A DNA stretch of 64,000 nucleotides from an uncultured Veillonella sp. (GTDB lineage: Bacteria > Bacillota > Negativicutes > Veillonellales > Veillonellaceae). Where the stretch lies: contig NZ_URAR01000006.1 in NCBI RefSeq assembly GCF_900545795.1, positions 1 to 64,000 of the forward strand, written 5' to 3'. The position numbers and the translations under genes were made by a program. The notes beneath the pieces were generated by a model. It saw only the letters and a list, made by a program, of their open reading frames with translations. It searched no databases and had not been told where the DNA came from. Positions 7,476 through 16,617 of the stretch are shown piece by piece; the first letter of the stretch is position 1, and every line of letters begins with the position of its first letter.

Positions 7476-7631
7476 CTGACTTAGATATCCAAAAGATTTT
7501 AAAATCTTCCATATCTTAAATACCTTATAAATCGTATATTCTAAAATTGCTTTTAAACCTTACACCCTGAATATCCTTTAAACCTTACAGACCGAAATTG
7601 ATTAACTCACTTTAATTCGGTATATAATGCC

Positions 7632-8807
7632 TTATAAATCTCTAATTCTTAATTCAATTTGAATCGGCCCTGTAGTATAGGCATCCTCTTCTACCACTGC
7701 TTCAAGTCTAACAGGGTGATTGATTTGGCTAATTTGACGGATAATCTCAAATAAGTCACTACCAGGTATAGAGCCTACTTTACCAGTTAATGGATCCGGT
7801 AATACACCTTGTTCCTTAGCTTTTGAATTTACATCTTGTAAGAAAGCTAATACTTCATATTGTGCATCAGATCCACCATGAACTGTAGTGGAAGTAATAA
7901 CAGCGCCCTTTGAAAATACTTGCTTATATGGGAACGCATGAATCTCAGCGAGAGCTGCTTCACCATAAATGATATTAGCAGCCGCTGTAATACGCACAGT
8001 CATCGGCTCTTTAGATTCCGCTACTTGCTTAGCCACTTCAGCTAAATTAGAGCGACTCACATAGATGAGAGCTTTAGTCTCTTCCATGCCTAAGCGTCGT
8101 AAAATAAGACCATTCGTATCATTTAAAATGTCAGTTATAGCAGCTGTTGTCTCTTCTTCATTGAGCCCTGGACGAATCAACGCACCGCTTAAAATTTCGC
8201 CATTTCTAAATAATACGGCCCCCTCACGAACATGAGTAATACCAGCCTCTAATCGCTGCGTTGTAACACGCAAGTCTTCAATATGAGCTTCTAGCTCTTT
8301 TTTATTTGCTTCTAAATCTTGTAGTGCCGCGCTAGACTGTTGCAATTTATCATTGGCGGTCTTATATGCCTCTTGTACAGAAACTAGCTCCGCACCCATA
8401 GCCTCTCGAGCGGCGCGCACTTCTTCAATTTCTGCCTGCGTAGCCTGAACTTCCTCTCGCATAGCATTAACAGCTTTAGTTTTCTCTTCAACTTCTTTTT
8501 TGCCCGCTTCAAGCTCAGCATTTTTCTTAACTACATCATCAGTCAATTGAGCCATTTCAGCTTTTAATTGTTCCATTCCAAAAAGTGCAATCCGTACATT
8601 CTCAGAAGCTAGACTCAAAACGCCAATTGTTAAAACAGAAATTAAAATACCTGTAACAATGGTCATAATAATAGATGTATGTTTAGGGCGAAGACCAAAA
8701 ATGGACATTTTTTTCTTACCCACTTTACTGCCCAATTTATCACCAATGAAAGCAATAGCGCCGCCCATAATAGCAAGGACAAATATTAAACTTATACCAA
8801 CTAGCAT
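7632..8807 (-). CDS. DUF3084 membrane-anchored coiled-coil protein
   Basis: This 391-residue protein has two N-terminal membrane helices (about 2-24 and 45-68) flanking the motif KKKMSIFGLRPKHTS, a long coiled coil (about 78-200) and a C-terminal alpha/beta part. The layout matches DUF3084, a family known from cyanobacteria and Negativicutes, both diderm outside Proteobacteria; function unknown. The start is the ATG at 8807 with AAAGGAG 8 bases upstream; another ATG six codons earlier overlaps that site. It is the last gene after the Lpt genes, suggesting an envelope role. A large imperfect hairpin separates it from lptF/G. Confidence 0.8.
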   Translation of the reverse strand: MLVGISLIFVLAIMGGAIAFIGDKLGSKVGKKKMSIFGLRPKHTSIIMTIVTGILISVLTIGVLSLASENVRIALFGMEQLKAEMAQLTDDVVKKNAELEAGKKEVEEKTKAVNAMREEVQATQAEIEEVRAAREAMGAELVSVQEAYKTANDKLQQSSAALQDLEANKKELEAHIEDLRVTTQRLEAGITHVREGAVLFRNGEILSGALIRPGLNEEETTAAITDILNDTNGLILRRLGMEETKALIYVSRSNLAEVAKQVAESKEPMTVRITAAANIIYGEAALAEIHAFPYKQVFSKGAVITSTTVHGGSDAQYEVLAFLQDVNSKAKEQGVLPDPLTGKVGSIPGSDLFEIIRQISQINHPVRLEAVVEEDAYTTGPIQIELRIRDL

Positions 8808-8878
8808 GGGTGTCACTCCTTTCATTTCATAATAAGACTTTCTTTATATATTTTACTCTATTTTTTCAAAAAGAAAAA

Positions 8879-8960
8879 GGCTCTCAACTTGTAATTTTCA
8901 AAACTACGAGTATAACTAGAAAAATGCTAGTAGAAGTTTGAAAACTACTTGTTGAAAACC
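8879..8960 (-). terminator. Large imperfect hairpin after lptF/G
   Basis: The arms 8879-8907 and about 8930-8960 are complementary at most positions, with an inner CTAG pair. On the minus strand the structure is followed by CCTTTTTCTTTTTG. It may be a full or partial terminator between lptF/G and the DUF3084 gene. Confidence 0.5.
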
Positions 8961-8967
8961 TTTTCAA

Positions 8968-10059
8968 TTACTTAGATACGCGCCAATTGAGCCATAGACC
9001 AGCAATAATCCCTAATGTATCTGGAATCATGGCGGCCAATAAAGGCGGTATAGCGCCCCCTTTACCAAGTGCACCGGTAAAGGTCATAACACTATAGTAA
9101 ATAAATATAATCAATACACTAAGACCAAAGCCAATTGATGAGCTAGAACGTTGCTTTTGAAGCCCTAAAGGTGCCCCTACTAAAGCAAATACAAAGCTAG
9201 CAATAGGAATGGTAAAGCGTTGATACATTTCCATTTCCCATTTTCTATAATTGACGCCGGTGCCTTTTAACGCTTTCACTTGGGCGCGCAATTCTTTAAT
9301 TGTCATTTCCTCTGGCTCCCGTTGTTCCTGAGAAATTTGCTTTGGATCTTTTGCTACTGGCAACACTTGATCTTTAAAATGCATAGTCCGTTCTACGCCC
9401 TTTCCATCGGGAGCGAGATCATATACTACGCCATCGTGCATAATCCAGTATGAGCCATTCCAAGTGGCAGTGGCTGCATTTTCAATCTGCGTCACTTCCC
9501 CATTAGTAAAGAGCTGCGCTGTAATGCCTGTAATTAATTTTGTCTCCGCATCATAGCGCTTAGCATATACCAATGTGCTAATGTCACCACCGTCCATATT
9601 TTTAATTACAATATGCTCTTGTGCCTGTGGTGCCGCTTGTCGCTTAATTTCATTGCGAATAATGCTTTGATACGCATGATTTGATGCTGGCACAACATAT
9701 TCATTAAAGACAATCGCCCCTAAGGAAATAATAAGCGCTGTAATATAGACCGGCATAGCTAGGCGTAAAAAGCTAAGACCGCCAGCGCGCATAACTATAA
9801 TTTCGCTAGTGCCACTTAATCGACCAAATGCTAATAAGCTAGCTAGCAATACCGCCATTGGGAATGTTAACACTACAATGCTCGGCAAAGCCAATATAAA
9901 CGCCCTTGTAACAGACCACAAGGAGGCTCCATACTCAGTAATAAACTGTGCAATGCGGAACAAAGTGCTGGTACCTACGAAAATACTAGAAAACGCAAAG
10001 ATACCAAATAAGAAGGGGCCAATAAACGCCTTCAGTATGTATTTATCTAATATACGCAT
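8968..10059 (-). CDS. lptF: LPS export permease of the LptF/LptG family
   Basis: This 363-residue inner-membrane protein has three membrane helices near each end (about 10-110 and 270-360) and a periplasmic beta domain between, the plan of LptF and LptG. With LptB it would form the ABC transporter that pulls LPS from the inner membrane and passes it to LptC and LptA. The start is the ATG at 10059 with GGGGAGG 12 bases upstream; a GTG at 10068 is too close to that site. It is the only LptF/G-family gene in the window. LptF and LptG cannot be told apart here, so the symbol is provisional. Confidence 0.88.
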   Translation of the reverse strand: MRILDKYILKAFIGPFLFGIFAFSSIFVGTSTLFRIAQFITEYGASLWSVTRAFILALPSIVVLTFPMAVLLASLLAFGRLSGTSEIIVMRAGGLSFLRLAMPVYITALIISLGAIVFNEYVVPASNHAYQSIIRNEIKRQAAPQAQEHIVIKNMDGGDISTLVYAKRYDAETKLITGITAQLFTNGEVTQIENAATATWNGSYWIMHDGVVYDLAPDGKGVERTMHFKDQVLPVAKDPKQISQEQREPEEMTIKELRAQVKALKGTGVNYRKWEMEMYQRFTIPIASFVFALVGAPLGLQKQRSSSSIGFGLSVLIIFIYYSVMTFTGALGKGGAIPPLLAAMIPDTLGIIAGLWLNWRVSK

Positions 10060-10079
10060 GAATGCCACTTACCTCCCCA

Positions 10080-10799
10080 TTACATTTTGAATTCATCGCC
10101 TAAATAGAACTTGCGAGCTATTGGGCTTGATGCAATCTCATCGGCGGATCCTTCAATGAGGATTTTACCAGCACTCAAAATATAGGCCTTGTCCACAATA
10201 CCCAATGTTTCACGCACATTATGGTCTGTAATGAGTACACCAATACCACGCTCTTTTAAATGTCGTATGATTGATTGTATATCAGCTACGGCAATGGGGT
10301 CAACCCCTGCAAATGGTTCATCCAATAAAATAAAGCGTGGTTCTAGGGCGATACAGCGAGCAATTTCTACACGGCGTCGCTCACCGCCAGATAATTGCAT
10401 ACCTTGGCGTGTGCGCACATGACTAATATGAAACTCCTCTAGTAGAGCCTCCACCTTAACATCGATTTCTTGCTTAGTCATCTTAGTCGTTTCAAGCATG
10501 GCTCGCAAATTTTCCTCTACAGATAGAGAGCGAAATACAGAGGCCTCTTGCGGTAAATAGCCAATGCCCTGAGCGGCTCGTTTATACATAGGCATGAGGG
10601 AAATATCCTTGCCCCCAATATGAATTTGTCCTGCATTAGGCTTTTCAATCCCTACAATCATGTAGAAAGTAGTCGTTTTACCAGCCCCATTAGGCCCTAA
10701 AAGACCTACTACTTCGCCTTCATTAACCTGGATGCTTACGCCATCAACTACATTGCGGCCTTTATATGTTTTTACTAAATCTGTTGTTTTAATATACAT
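10080..10799 (-). CDS. lptB: LPS export ABC ATPase LptB
   Basis: This 239-residue cytoplasmic ATPase powers LPS extraction. Walker A is GPNGAGKTT (about 35-43), the signature LSGGERRRVEIAR (about 138-150) and Walker B FILLDEPFAGVDP. The length and GVDPIAV segment are typical of LptB. The ATG at 10799 lies 8 bases after AAGGAG; an in-frame GTG two codons earlier is disfavoured by spacing. It starts 12 bases after the lptA stop and is followed by the permease, so the Lpt genes are cotranscribed. Confidence 0.95.
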   Translation of the reverse strand: MYIKTTDLVKTYKGRNVVDGVSIQVNEGEVVGLLGPNGAGKTTTFYMIVGIEKPNAGQIHIGGKDISLMPMYKRAAQGIGYLPQEASVFRSLSVEENLRAMLETTKMTKQEIDVKVEALLEEFHISHVRTRQGMQLSGGERRRVEIARCIALEPRFILLDEPFAGVDPIAVADIQSIIRHLKERGIGVLITDHNVRETLGIVDKAYILSAGKILIEGSADEIASSPIARKFYLGDEFKM

Positions 10800-10811
10800 C
10801 CACACCGCTCC

Positions 10812-11528
10812 TTATTGTTGTGGCGTAATAATTAAAGTACTGCGACCGCCAATAGTCTGTACTGAATTATCTTTCATTTCAAGTTTAAGCTCTGGTGCAT
10901 TTACCACATTGCCATTTTGAACAGCATGTACATTACCAGTTAAATAAGCAACGCCATCATTTTGCCCAGGTGTCTGTGTGTACACTGCATTGTCTGCACT
11001 CGCATCTAAATTATGCTTGCTGCTGTGAAGCGTTACATTCCCCTGTGCAGTAGCTCTAATTTCATTAAGCCAGCCTTCTACAAAATCGCCAGTTAATACG
11101 GCATCGTCCATAACAAGTTTAGCATTGCCTGTACTTGTACCATACTCGGTTTTTGTATTGTATTTAACAGTATTGCCAAAAACTTGCTTATTATCCTTTT
11201 GTAAGCGCACATTGCCAGTTGCTTCAATAATTTCGTTATTCGTACTATGAAGTTGTGCCGCACTCATGCTTGTATTGGTCCCAATCATGCTGACACCGCC
11301 AGTTAAAAATGCTTCCTGTGTCTTCGTATTGTACCAACCTTCGCGGCCTGTCATAGTTTTATCTTCATTAATAATAACTACATTGCCATTAGCCGTCGCC
11401 TTGCCAGTACTACCTTCATATTCAAGTGTATCAGCAGTAATCATTAAGTTAGAGGTAGCAGCGGCCCACACTGGAGCTGCCAATCCCATCACTATAGCGG
11501 TTACGGCCATAACCTTTTTCATCTTCAT
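10812..11528 (-). CDS. lptA: Periplasmic LPS transport protein LptA (OstA domain)
   Basis: This 238-residue protein has a signal peptide (about 1-22, ending VWA) and repeated OstA beta strands such as LEYEGSTGKATANGNVVI and GNVRLQKDNKQVFGNTVKYN. LptA forms the periplasmic bridge that carries LPS from LptC to the outer membrane. It is longer than the E. coli protein (185 residues), so it may span more of the periplasm. GGAGG lies 7 bases before the ATG. It sits between lptC and lptB. Confidence 0.9.
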   Translation of the reverse strand: MKMKKVMAVTAIVMGLAAPVWAAATSNLMITADTLEYEGSTGKATANGNVVIINEDKTMTGREGWYNTKTQEAFLTGGVSMIGTNTSMSAAQLHSTNNEIIEATGNVRLQKDNKQVFGNTVKYNTKTEYGTSTGNAKLVMDDAVLTGDFVEGWLNEIRATAQGNVTLHSSKHNLDASADNAVYTQTPGQNDGVAYLTGNVHAVQNGNVVNAPELKLEMKDNSVQTIGGRSTLIITPQQ

Positions 11529-11541
11529 GTTAATTCCTCCA

Positions 11542-12084
11542 CTACTTCTTCTCTAACTTAGCATGACCTTTGGCAATCACCTTTTGCAATACAGTGTCTG
11601 CCTCAAATGTATCACCTGTTATAGTAGCCTCTTTATTAGTAAATGTAAAGGCTGTTTCAGAGCTTAATTTCTTAGATTTATTATTATAATTTACTGAATC
11701 AGTTTTTAGTTCAGCACCATCTTGATCTACAGCCACAACGCCACCAGCTAATTGGAAGGTATTATGGTCAGATGTCATATGACCACGCGGTGCTGTAACT
11801 ACGAGTTCCTTGCCTTCTTTGTAGAAGTTAGCCTTCATATTGGTAAGGTATACTTCTTTAGTTTTTGGATTCACCTTAATTTGTTCTGCTGTTACAGACC
11901 AAGTGAGCTTACCATCCGCTTCTTCAGTAATCGTAGAGCCTTCAAATGTAACTAAATCGCCTTTTGGCTGAGTTGGATCCTCTGGCGTCTCTGTATTACT
12001 GATTGTAAAAATCCAAATAAATAAGCCAACTAGTGCGATCACAATAGCAGAGGCGATAATTGTTTTCTTGTTATTTTTCCACAT
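11542..12084 (-). CDS. lptC: LPS transport bitopic protein LptC
   Basis: This 180-residue protein has one N-terminal membrane helix (about 8-27) and a periplasmic beta domain with OstA-like strands (LVTFEGSTITEEADGKLTWS, VVTAPRGHMTSDHNTFQLAG). LptC docks on LptB/F/G and hands LPS to LptA. The start is taken as the ATG at 12084, 12 bases after GGAGG; a TTG at 12093 is too close to that site. It overlaps the end of lpxL by 14 bases, so the two are probably translationally coupled. Confidence 0.9.
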   Translation of the reverse strand: MWKNNKKTIIASAIVIALVGLFIWIFTISNTETPEDPTQPKGDLVTFEGSTITEEADGKLTWSVTAEQIKVNPKTKEVYLTNMKANFYKEGKELVVTAPRGHMTSDHNTFQLAGGVVAVDQDGAELKTDSVNYNNKSKKLSSETAFTFTNKEATITGDTFEADTVLQKVIAKGHAKLEKK

Positions 12085-13168
12085 CACTATCAACAGCCTC
12101 CTGTGCTACGGTCGCGACCGGTTCACTTTCAATTGTCTCAGTTTCGCTAGCAGATTGAGATGTTTTATCAGTAGCTTGATGCCCTTCACTAGCAGTGTGA
12201 GCCGAATTAGCTTCACCTATAGCATCGCCAGCCTTAGCTTGACGATGTACTGCATCACGCACTTTTAATTTTTCCTCAATGTTTTCAATCTGATCTAGTT
12301 TCGTATTCCAACGATGTTGGAACCAAAGCCATTCCGTAGGATGCGCTTTAATGAAATCTTCTGTAACGCGCACGGTAGCTTCTGTAAGGCGATGTAAATC
12401 TTCTGCCTCATTACCAGTATCTTCAAAATAAAGAGGTGGTAAAATCTCCACTACATGGCCAATACCATCTGCTTTGCGATGAGCAAACACAGGTACTACT
12501 GGTGCTTTAAATTTTTGCGCAAATGTAGCCGGTCCAATAACAGCGGATGATTCCTGACCTAAAAACTTAACAGGAAGACCTTGAATATATCCATCTTGGT
12601 CAGCTAAAAAGCCCAATAGCTTCTTTTGCTTCATAGCTTTCACAGCGCGAATCATTTCAGAACCGCCCCGAGCAAATACTTCAAGACCTACCATTTCTCT
12701 ATATTCATTTAACAAACGCGTTACCTGTGCATTAGGTTGCTTCTTAACGATAGTAGTAGATGGATAGCCTTCTGCAGCTAAGGCAGCGCCCATCCATTCC
12801 CAGTTACCTACATGAGCTGTTAAGATAACAACCCCACGTTGCTCAGCTAAGGCCTTATTAAGATATTCAAGACCATGCATCTCAATATGTTCGTTAATAA
12901 ATTCCTTAGTTAAATTTGGCATATACAAAATTTCTAAAGCAGAACGCCCTAAATTTTTAAACAATTCTTCTAAAATGCGATTCGCTTCTGCTTCAGATAC
13001 GCCTAGTCCTGTCATGACATTTTTTATGCCACGTTTCTTTTGTTTCTTTCCAAATAGCGAATATAAAGGCCCTAAGGTCTCACCAATACGAAGTATCGTG
13101 CGATACGACAGCTTGCAGGTTAAGGCACTTAGTTTCTTTAATAACGAGTATTGCCACTCATTTGACAT
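12071..13168 (-). CDS. lpxL: Lipid A late acyltransferase, LpxL/HtrB family
   Basis: This 365-residue enzyme adds a secondary acyl chain to Kdo-lipid A at the inner membrane. The catalytic motif is HVGNWEWMG (about 119-127), followed by the family's later blocks FLADQDGY and WLWFQHRWNT (ending near 290). After that comes an unusual tail of about 75 polar residues rich in Ala, Glu, Ser and Thr that the family does not need. A second member of the family lies at 25786-26691, so two secondary acylations are possible. AAAGGAGG precedes the ATG by 10 bases. Confidence 0.92.
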   Translation of the reverse strand: MSNEWQYSLLKKLSALTCKLSYRTILRIGETLGPLYSLFGKKQKKRGIKNVMTGLGVSEAEANRILEELFKNLGRSALEILYMPNLTKEFINEHIEMHGLEYLNKALAEQRGVVILTAHVGNWEWMGAALAAEGYPSTTIVKKQPNAQVTRLLNEYREMVGLEVFARGGSEMIRAVKAMKQKKLLGFLADQDGYIQGLPVKFLGQESSAVIGPATFAQKFKAPVVPVFAHRKADGIGHVVEILPPLYFEDTGNEAEDLHRLTEATVRVTEDFIKAHPTEWLWFQHRWNTKLDQIENIEEKLKVRDAVHRQAKAGDAIGEANSAHTASEGHQATDKTSQSASETETIESEPVATVAQEAVDSDVEK

Positions 13169-13307
13169 ACCGTACGAGCCTCCTTTGATTGCCTTTTTTC
13201 GTCACTATACATTTGAAACCAGTGTAAATATCACTACCTTGGTTCAAAGAATTAGAATCATGCATCAATAGTATTCAATCCTTATACACTACGATTACTC
13301 AGTCAAT

Positions 13308-13829
13308 TTATTGGCCTTGTTCGTATAGCTCATTTTTATATGACTCCACTAAAGGCTCCCATTGATTCTGATCTTTTAAAATTTTTTCAATTGCTTCGCG
13401 CACAGCCCCATGACCGCCACGAGCTTGAGTGATAAAAGCAGCTTTCGCTTTTATTTCAGGCACACCATTGGCCGGTGAAATAGGAAAGCCTACTTTATGA
13501 AATACGCCAAAATCATTTAAATCATCCCCCATATAGGCAATTTCCTGAGGGTCTAATTGAAATTCTTCCATTAAATCAATTAAATCTTTGCTCTTATTCT
13601 TTGAGCCCATGCGCACAAAATCAAATTTTAATTCTTCTGTACGCTTTGCCACCATAGGAGACACACGGCCTGTAATAACAGCAATCTTTAGGCCAGCTCG
13701 ACGAGCCAAGGTCAAACCTAAACCATCTTGCGCATGAAAAGCTTTTATTTCTTCACCACTGGAGCTGTAAATAATATGCCCTTCTGTCATAACGCCATCT
13801 ACATCAAGCACTAAACATTTTATAGCCAT
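13308..13829 (-). CDS. kdsC: Kdo-8-phosphate phosphatase KdsC
   Basis: This 173-residue HAD-family enzyme removes phosphate from Kdo-8-phosphate. The nucleophile motif is LDVDGVMTEG (D9, D11), then VITGR and the metal motif GDDLND. It has no cap domain, as in tetrameric KdsC. Its start overlaps the kdsD stop as TAATG, so the two are coupled and the intermediates pass along one operon. Confidence 0.95.
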   Translation of the reverse strand: MAIKCLVLDVDGVMTEGHIIYSSSGEEIKAFHAQDGLGLTLARRAGLKIAVITGRVSPMVAKRTEELKFDFVRMGSKNKSKDLIDLMEEFQLDPQEIAYMGDDLNDFGVFHKVGFPISPANGVPEIKAKAAFITQARGGHGAVREAIEKILKDQNQWEPLVESYKNELYEQGQ

Positions 13830-14812
13830 TATACAATACCTCGACGTAATAAGTCTGTAATATGAACAATCCCAATAGAATTTTTATTCTGGTCAACTAC
13901 AGGCAGTACAGTAATTGGACGTGGCTGATTTTTCTCCATAATATGAAGCGCTTCAGCAGCTAATTTGTCCTTTGTAATAGTTCGTGGCATAGTGGTCATC
14001 ATATCCTCTACAGGCCACTCTAAGAAATTACTACCTGAATCTAAACCACGGCGAATATCACCGTCTGTAACGAGACCAATTAAAAGTCCATCTTCATCGA
14101 TGACGCTAGTAGCACCTAACCCTTTTTCCGTCATGACAAAGAGTGCATCGCGTACGGACGAACCTTTATACACCACTGGATTGTCTGCACCTGAGTGCAT
14201 AATATTTTCTACTGTAAGCAATAATTTGCGTCCCAAGGAGCCGCCTGGATGAAACACAGCAAAGTTCTCTGGTGTAAAATGATGACGCTCTAAGAGACAT
14301 ACCGCTAAGGCATCACCTAAAGCCAAAGCTACAGTAGTACTTGTAGTCGGTGCCAAACCGAGCGGGCAGGCTTCTTTTTCTACTTCAACTAATAATGCAA
14401 TATCAGAATTTTTAGCCAGTGTAGAATTGCGATTCCCTACAACGCTAATTAGCTTTGCACCAATGCGACGCAAGGATGGCAACAGGCTCACCACTTCACT
14501 GGTTTCACCACTATTAGAAAACGCCAGTACAATATCTTCCGAGGTCACCATGCCTAAATCACCATGAACACCTTCACCAGGATGCAAGAATAAGGCCGGT
14601 GTCCCTGTGGATGCTAATGTAGCCGCCACTTTGCGCGCAATATGGCCTGATTTACCCATACCGGTGCATACAACGCGCCCTTCAGAGGCCAAAATCATAG
14701 CTACCGCATCGGAAAAATTACTATCTAAAGTTGTGATTAATGCTTCGATGGCCTGCGCTTCTTCATGAAGCACTTGAGCCGCCTGTTCTAATACATTCAT
14801 TAGTTGTGCCAT
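13829..14812 (-). CDS. kdsD: Arabinose-5-phosphate isomerase KdsD
   Basis: This 327-residue enzyme converts ribulose-5-phosphate to arabinose-5-phosphate, the first step to Kdo. It has an N-terminal SIS domain (about 35-180, with GMGKSGHIARKVAATLASTG and HPGEGVHGDLG) and two CBS domains (about 205-325). The family and Kdo gene context agree. The first ATG is only one base after AGAAGG; a second in-frame ATG at 14800 is 13 bases away, so the exact start is uncertain by four codons. Confidence 0.94.
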   Translation of the reverse strand: MAQLMNVLEQAAQVLHEEAQAIEALITTLDSNFSDAVAMILASEGRVVCTGMGKSGHIARKVAATLASTGTPALFLHPGEGVHGDLGMVTSEDIVLAFSNSGETSEVVSLLPSLRRIGAKLISVVGNRNSTLAKNSDIALLVEVEKEACPLGLAPTTSTTVALALGDALAVCLLERHHFTPENFAVFHPGGSLGRKLLLTVENIMHSGADNPVVYKGSSVRDALFVMTEKGLGATSVIDEDGLLIGLVTDGDIRRGLDSGSNFLEWPVEDMMTTMPRTITKDKLAAEALHIMEKNQPRPITVLPVVDQNKNSIGIVHITDLLRRGIV

Positions 14813-14880
14813 CCCTTCTGGACTGTATCCGTTTACAAGTCAAGCTTGTATAGTATGTATGTGTGTGTATCTAATTTCTA

Positions 14881-15699
14881 TTAAGCCTTAACAATTTTAT
14901 CAATCGCTACGAGTTCACGCAACATAGCTTCTAATTGATCTAAATATACCATATTAGGGCCATCAGATAAGGCTTCAGCTGGATTATCATGAACTTCCAT
15001 GAATAAACCATCTACACCGGCAGCTACAGCAGCGCGAGATAAGTATGGTACAAACTCACGTTGTCCAGAAGAGCTTGTACCAGCACCGCCAGGTAATTGC
15101 ACACTATGAGTAGCATCAAAAATAACAGGATAATCAAAGCTGCGCATAATAGGGAAGGAACGCATATCTACAACTAAATTATTATAGCCAAATGTAGCAC
15201 CCCGTTCAGTAAGCATTAAATTAGGATTGCCAGCTTCTTCTACTTTCTTCACCACATTGATCATATCATTTGGCGCTAAGAATTGGCCCTTTTTAATATT
15301 TAAAGCCTTGCCAGTTTTCGCTGCCCCATATACTAAATCTGTTTGACGGCACAAGAACGCTGGAATCTGTAAAATATCAAGTACTTCTGCCGCTGGTTCA
15401 ATTTGCTCAACAGAGTGAATATCACTAACGATTGGCACTTGAAGTTCTTTTTTAATATGACTTAAAATTTTAAGTCCTTCTTCAAGACCTGGGCCGCGGA
15501 ATGACTTATAGCTTGAGCGATTTGCTTTATCAAAGGATGCCTTAAAAATATAAGGAATGCCTACGCGCTCGCAAATTTCCTTAGCACGGCGTCCAATTTC
15601 TAATGTGCGCTCTGGGTCTTCAATAACACAAGGGCCCGCTAAAAGAAATAAGCCTTTGCCACCACCTAGAGTTAAATTACCAACTTTAACTTCTTTCAT
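14881..15699 (-). CDS. kdsA: Kdo-8-phosphate synthase KdsA
   Basis: This 272-residue aldolase-type enzyme joins arabinose-5-phosphate and phosphoenolpyruvate. Recognisable parts are LAGPCVIEDPERTLEIG, FKASFDKANRSS, FRGPGLEEGL and DATHSVQLPGG. The start is the ATG at 15699 with AAGGAG 7 bases upstream; a longer frame from a TTG at 15723 has no site. It lies 183 bases from kdsB, and a -10-like TATAAT (15813-15818, minus) in that gap may give an internal promoter. Confidence 0.95.
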   Translation of the reverse strand: MKEVKVGNLTLGGGKGLFLLAGPCVIEDPERTLEIGRRAKEICERVGIPYIFKASFDKANRSSYKSFRGPGLEEGLKILSHIKKELQVPIVSDIHSVEQIEPAAEVLDILQIPAFLCRQTDLVYGAAKTGKALNIKKGQFLAPNDMINVVKKVEEAGNPNLMLTERGATFGYNNLVVDMRSFPIMRSFDYPVIFDATHSVQLPGGAGTSSSGQREFVPYLSRAAVAAGVDGLFMEVHDNPAEALSDGPNMVYLDQLEAMLRELVAIDKIVKA

Positions 15700-15882
15700 C
15701 TTATATCTCCTTATATTGTTCAAACAGAATTAGTTTATACTTAACTTTGCTAAAAAGTCTGCAAAATTTAATACTATATGTCTCAAAGCTGTATCATCAA
15801 CGTTTAACTTATATTATAACCTAAAAAGCTAAAGTTTGAATTAACTTCATGAAAACATTTACAACATCTCATGACTAAATTA

Positions 15883-16617
15883 TCATTGCTTCTCTCTTTG
15901 TGCAAAGATTTCATTAACAGCTTGTAAATCCTCTGGCGTATCAACACCTACAAAACGAGCTGACGTCTTAATAACGCGAATAGGAACACCATTTTCTAAA
16001 GCTCTCAATTGCTCCAAAGACTCCGTCAATTCTGCCGCTGTTGGTTCCATTTGGGAATACGTAAGTAAGAACTCACGAGTATACGCATAAATACCAATAT
16101 GCTTTAATGGTCCATTTACAAAGGCATTGCGCGGATAGGGAATCAATGAACGAGAAAAGTACATAGCATTGCCTTTTTTATTGCACACTACTTTAACGGC
16201 AGAAGGCTCATTATATTCTGATTCTAACAATGGCGCCCCTACAGTAGCCATTTTTAAATCACTTTCATTTTCAAACAAGCTTGCTAGTTCATCAATTAAA
16301 GCAGGTTCAATCAAAGGCTCATCGCCTTGCACATTGATAATTACATCAATATCTTCATACGCTCTTGCCACTTCTGCTAAGCGGTCAGTTCCAGTCAAAT
16401 GGTCGGCTCTCGTCATCGCTGCAGTGCCACCGAAGCTCTGGACTACATCATATACTCGTTGATTATCAGTTGCTACAATCACTATTTCAGGATGTGTAGC
16501 CTTAGCAACTTGCTCATATACACGCTGAATCATCGGTTTTCCAGCAATATCAGCTAATGGTTTTCCCGGCAAGCGCGTCGATGCGTACCGAGCGGGAATT
16601 ACACAAGCTATCTTCAT
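15883..16617 (-). CDS. kdsB: CMP-Kdo synthetase KdsB
   Basis: This 244-residue nucleotidyltransferase activates Kdo with CTP. The start IPARYASTRLPGKPL holds the nucleotide-binding loop, and VQGDEPLI and HIGIYAYTREFL are typical of KdsB. Its ATG overlaps the lpxK stop as TAATG, indicating translational coupling. The product feeds WaaA, encoded two genes upstream. Confidence 0.96.
   Translation of the reverse strand: MKIACVIPARYASTRLPGKPLADIAGKPMIQRVYEQVAKATHPEIVIVATDNQRVYDVVQSFGGTAAMTRADHLTGTDRLAEVARAYEDIDVIINVQGDEPLIEPALIDELASLFENESDLKMATVGAPLLESEYNEPSAVKVVCNKKGNAMYFSRSLIPYPRNAFVNGPLKHIGIYAYTREFLLTYSQMEPTAAELTESLEQLRALENGVPIRVIKTSARFVGVDTPEDLQAVNEIFAQREKQ

Noticed and set aside
7520..7640. 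Degenerate repeat of about 25 bases after the DUF3084 stop, partly resembling the gene end
   Set aside because: Only two units (near 7551 and 7576) are convincingly alike; the rest could be chance in AT-rich DNA.
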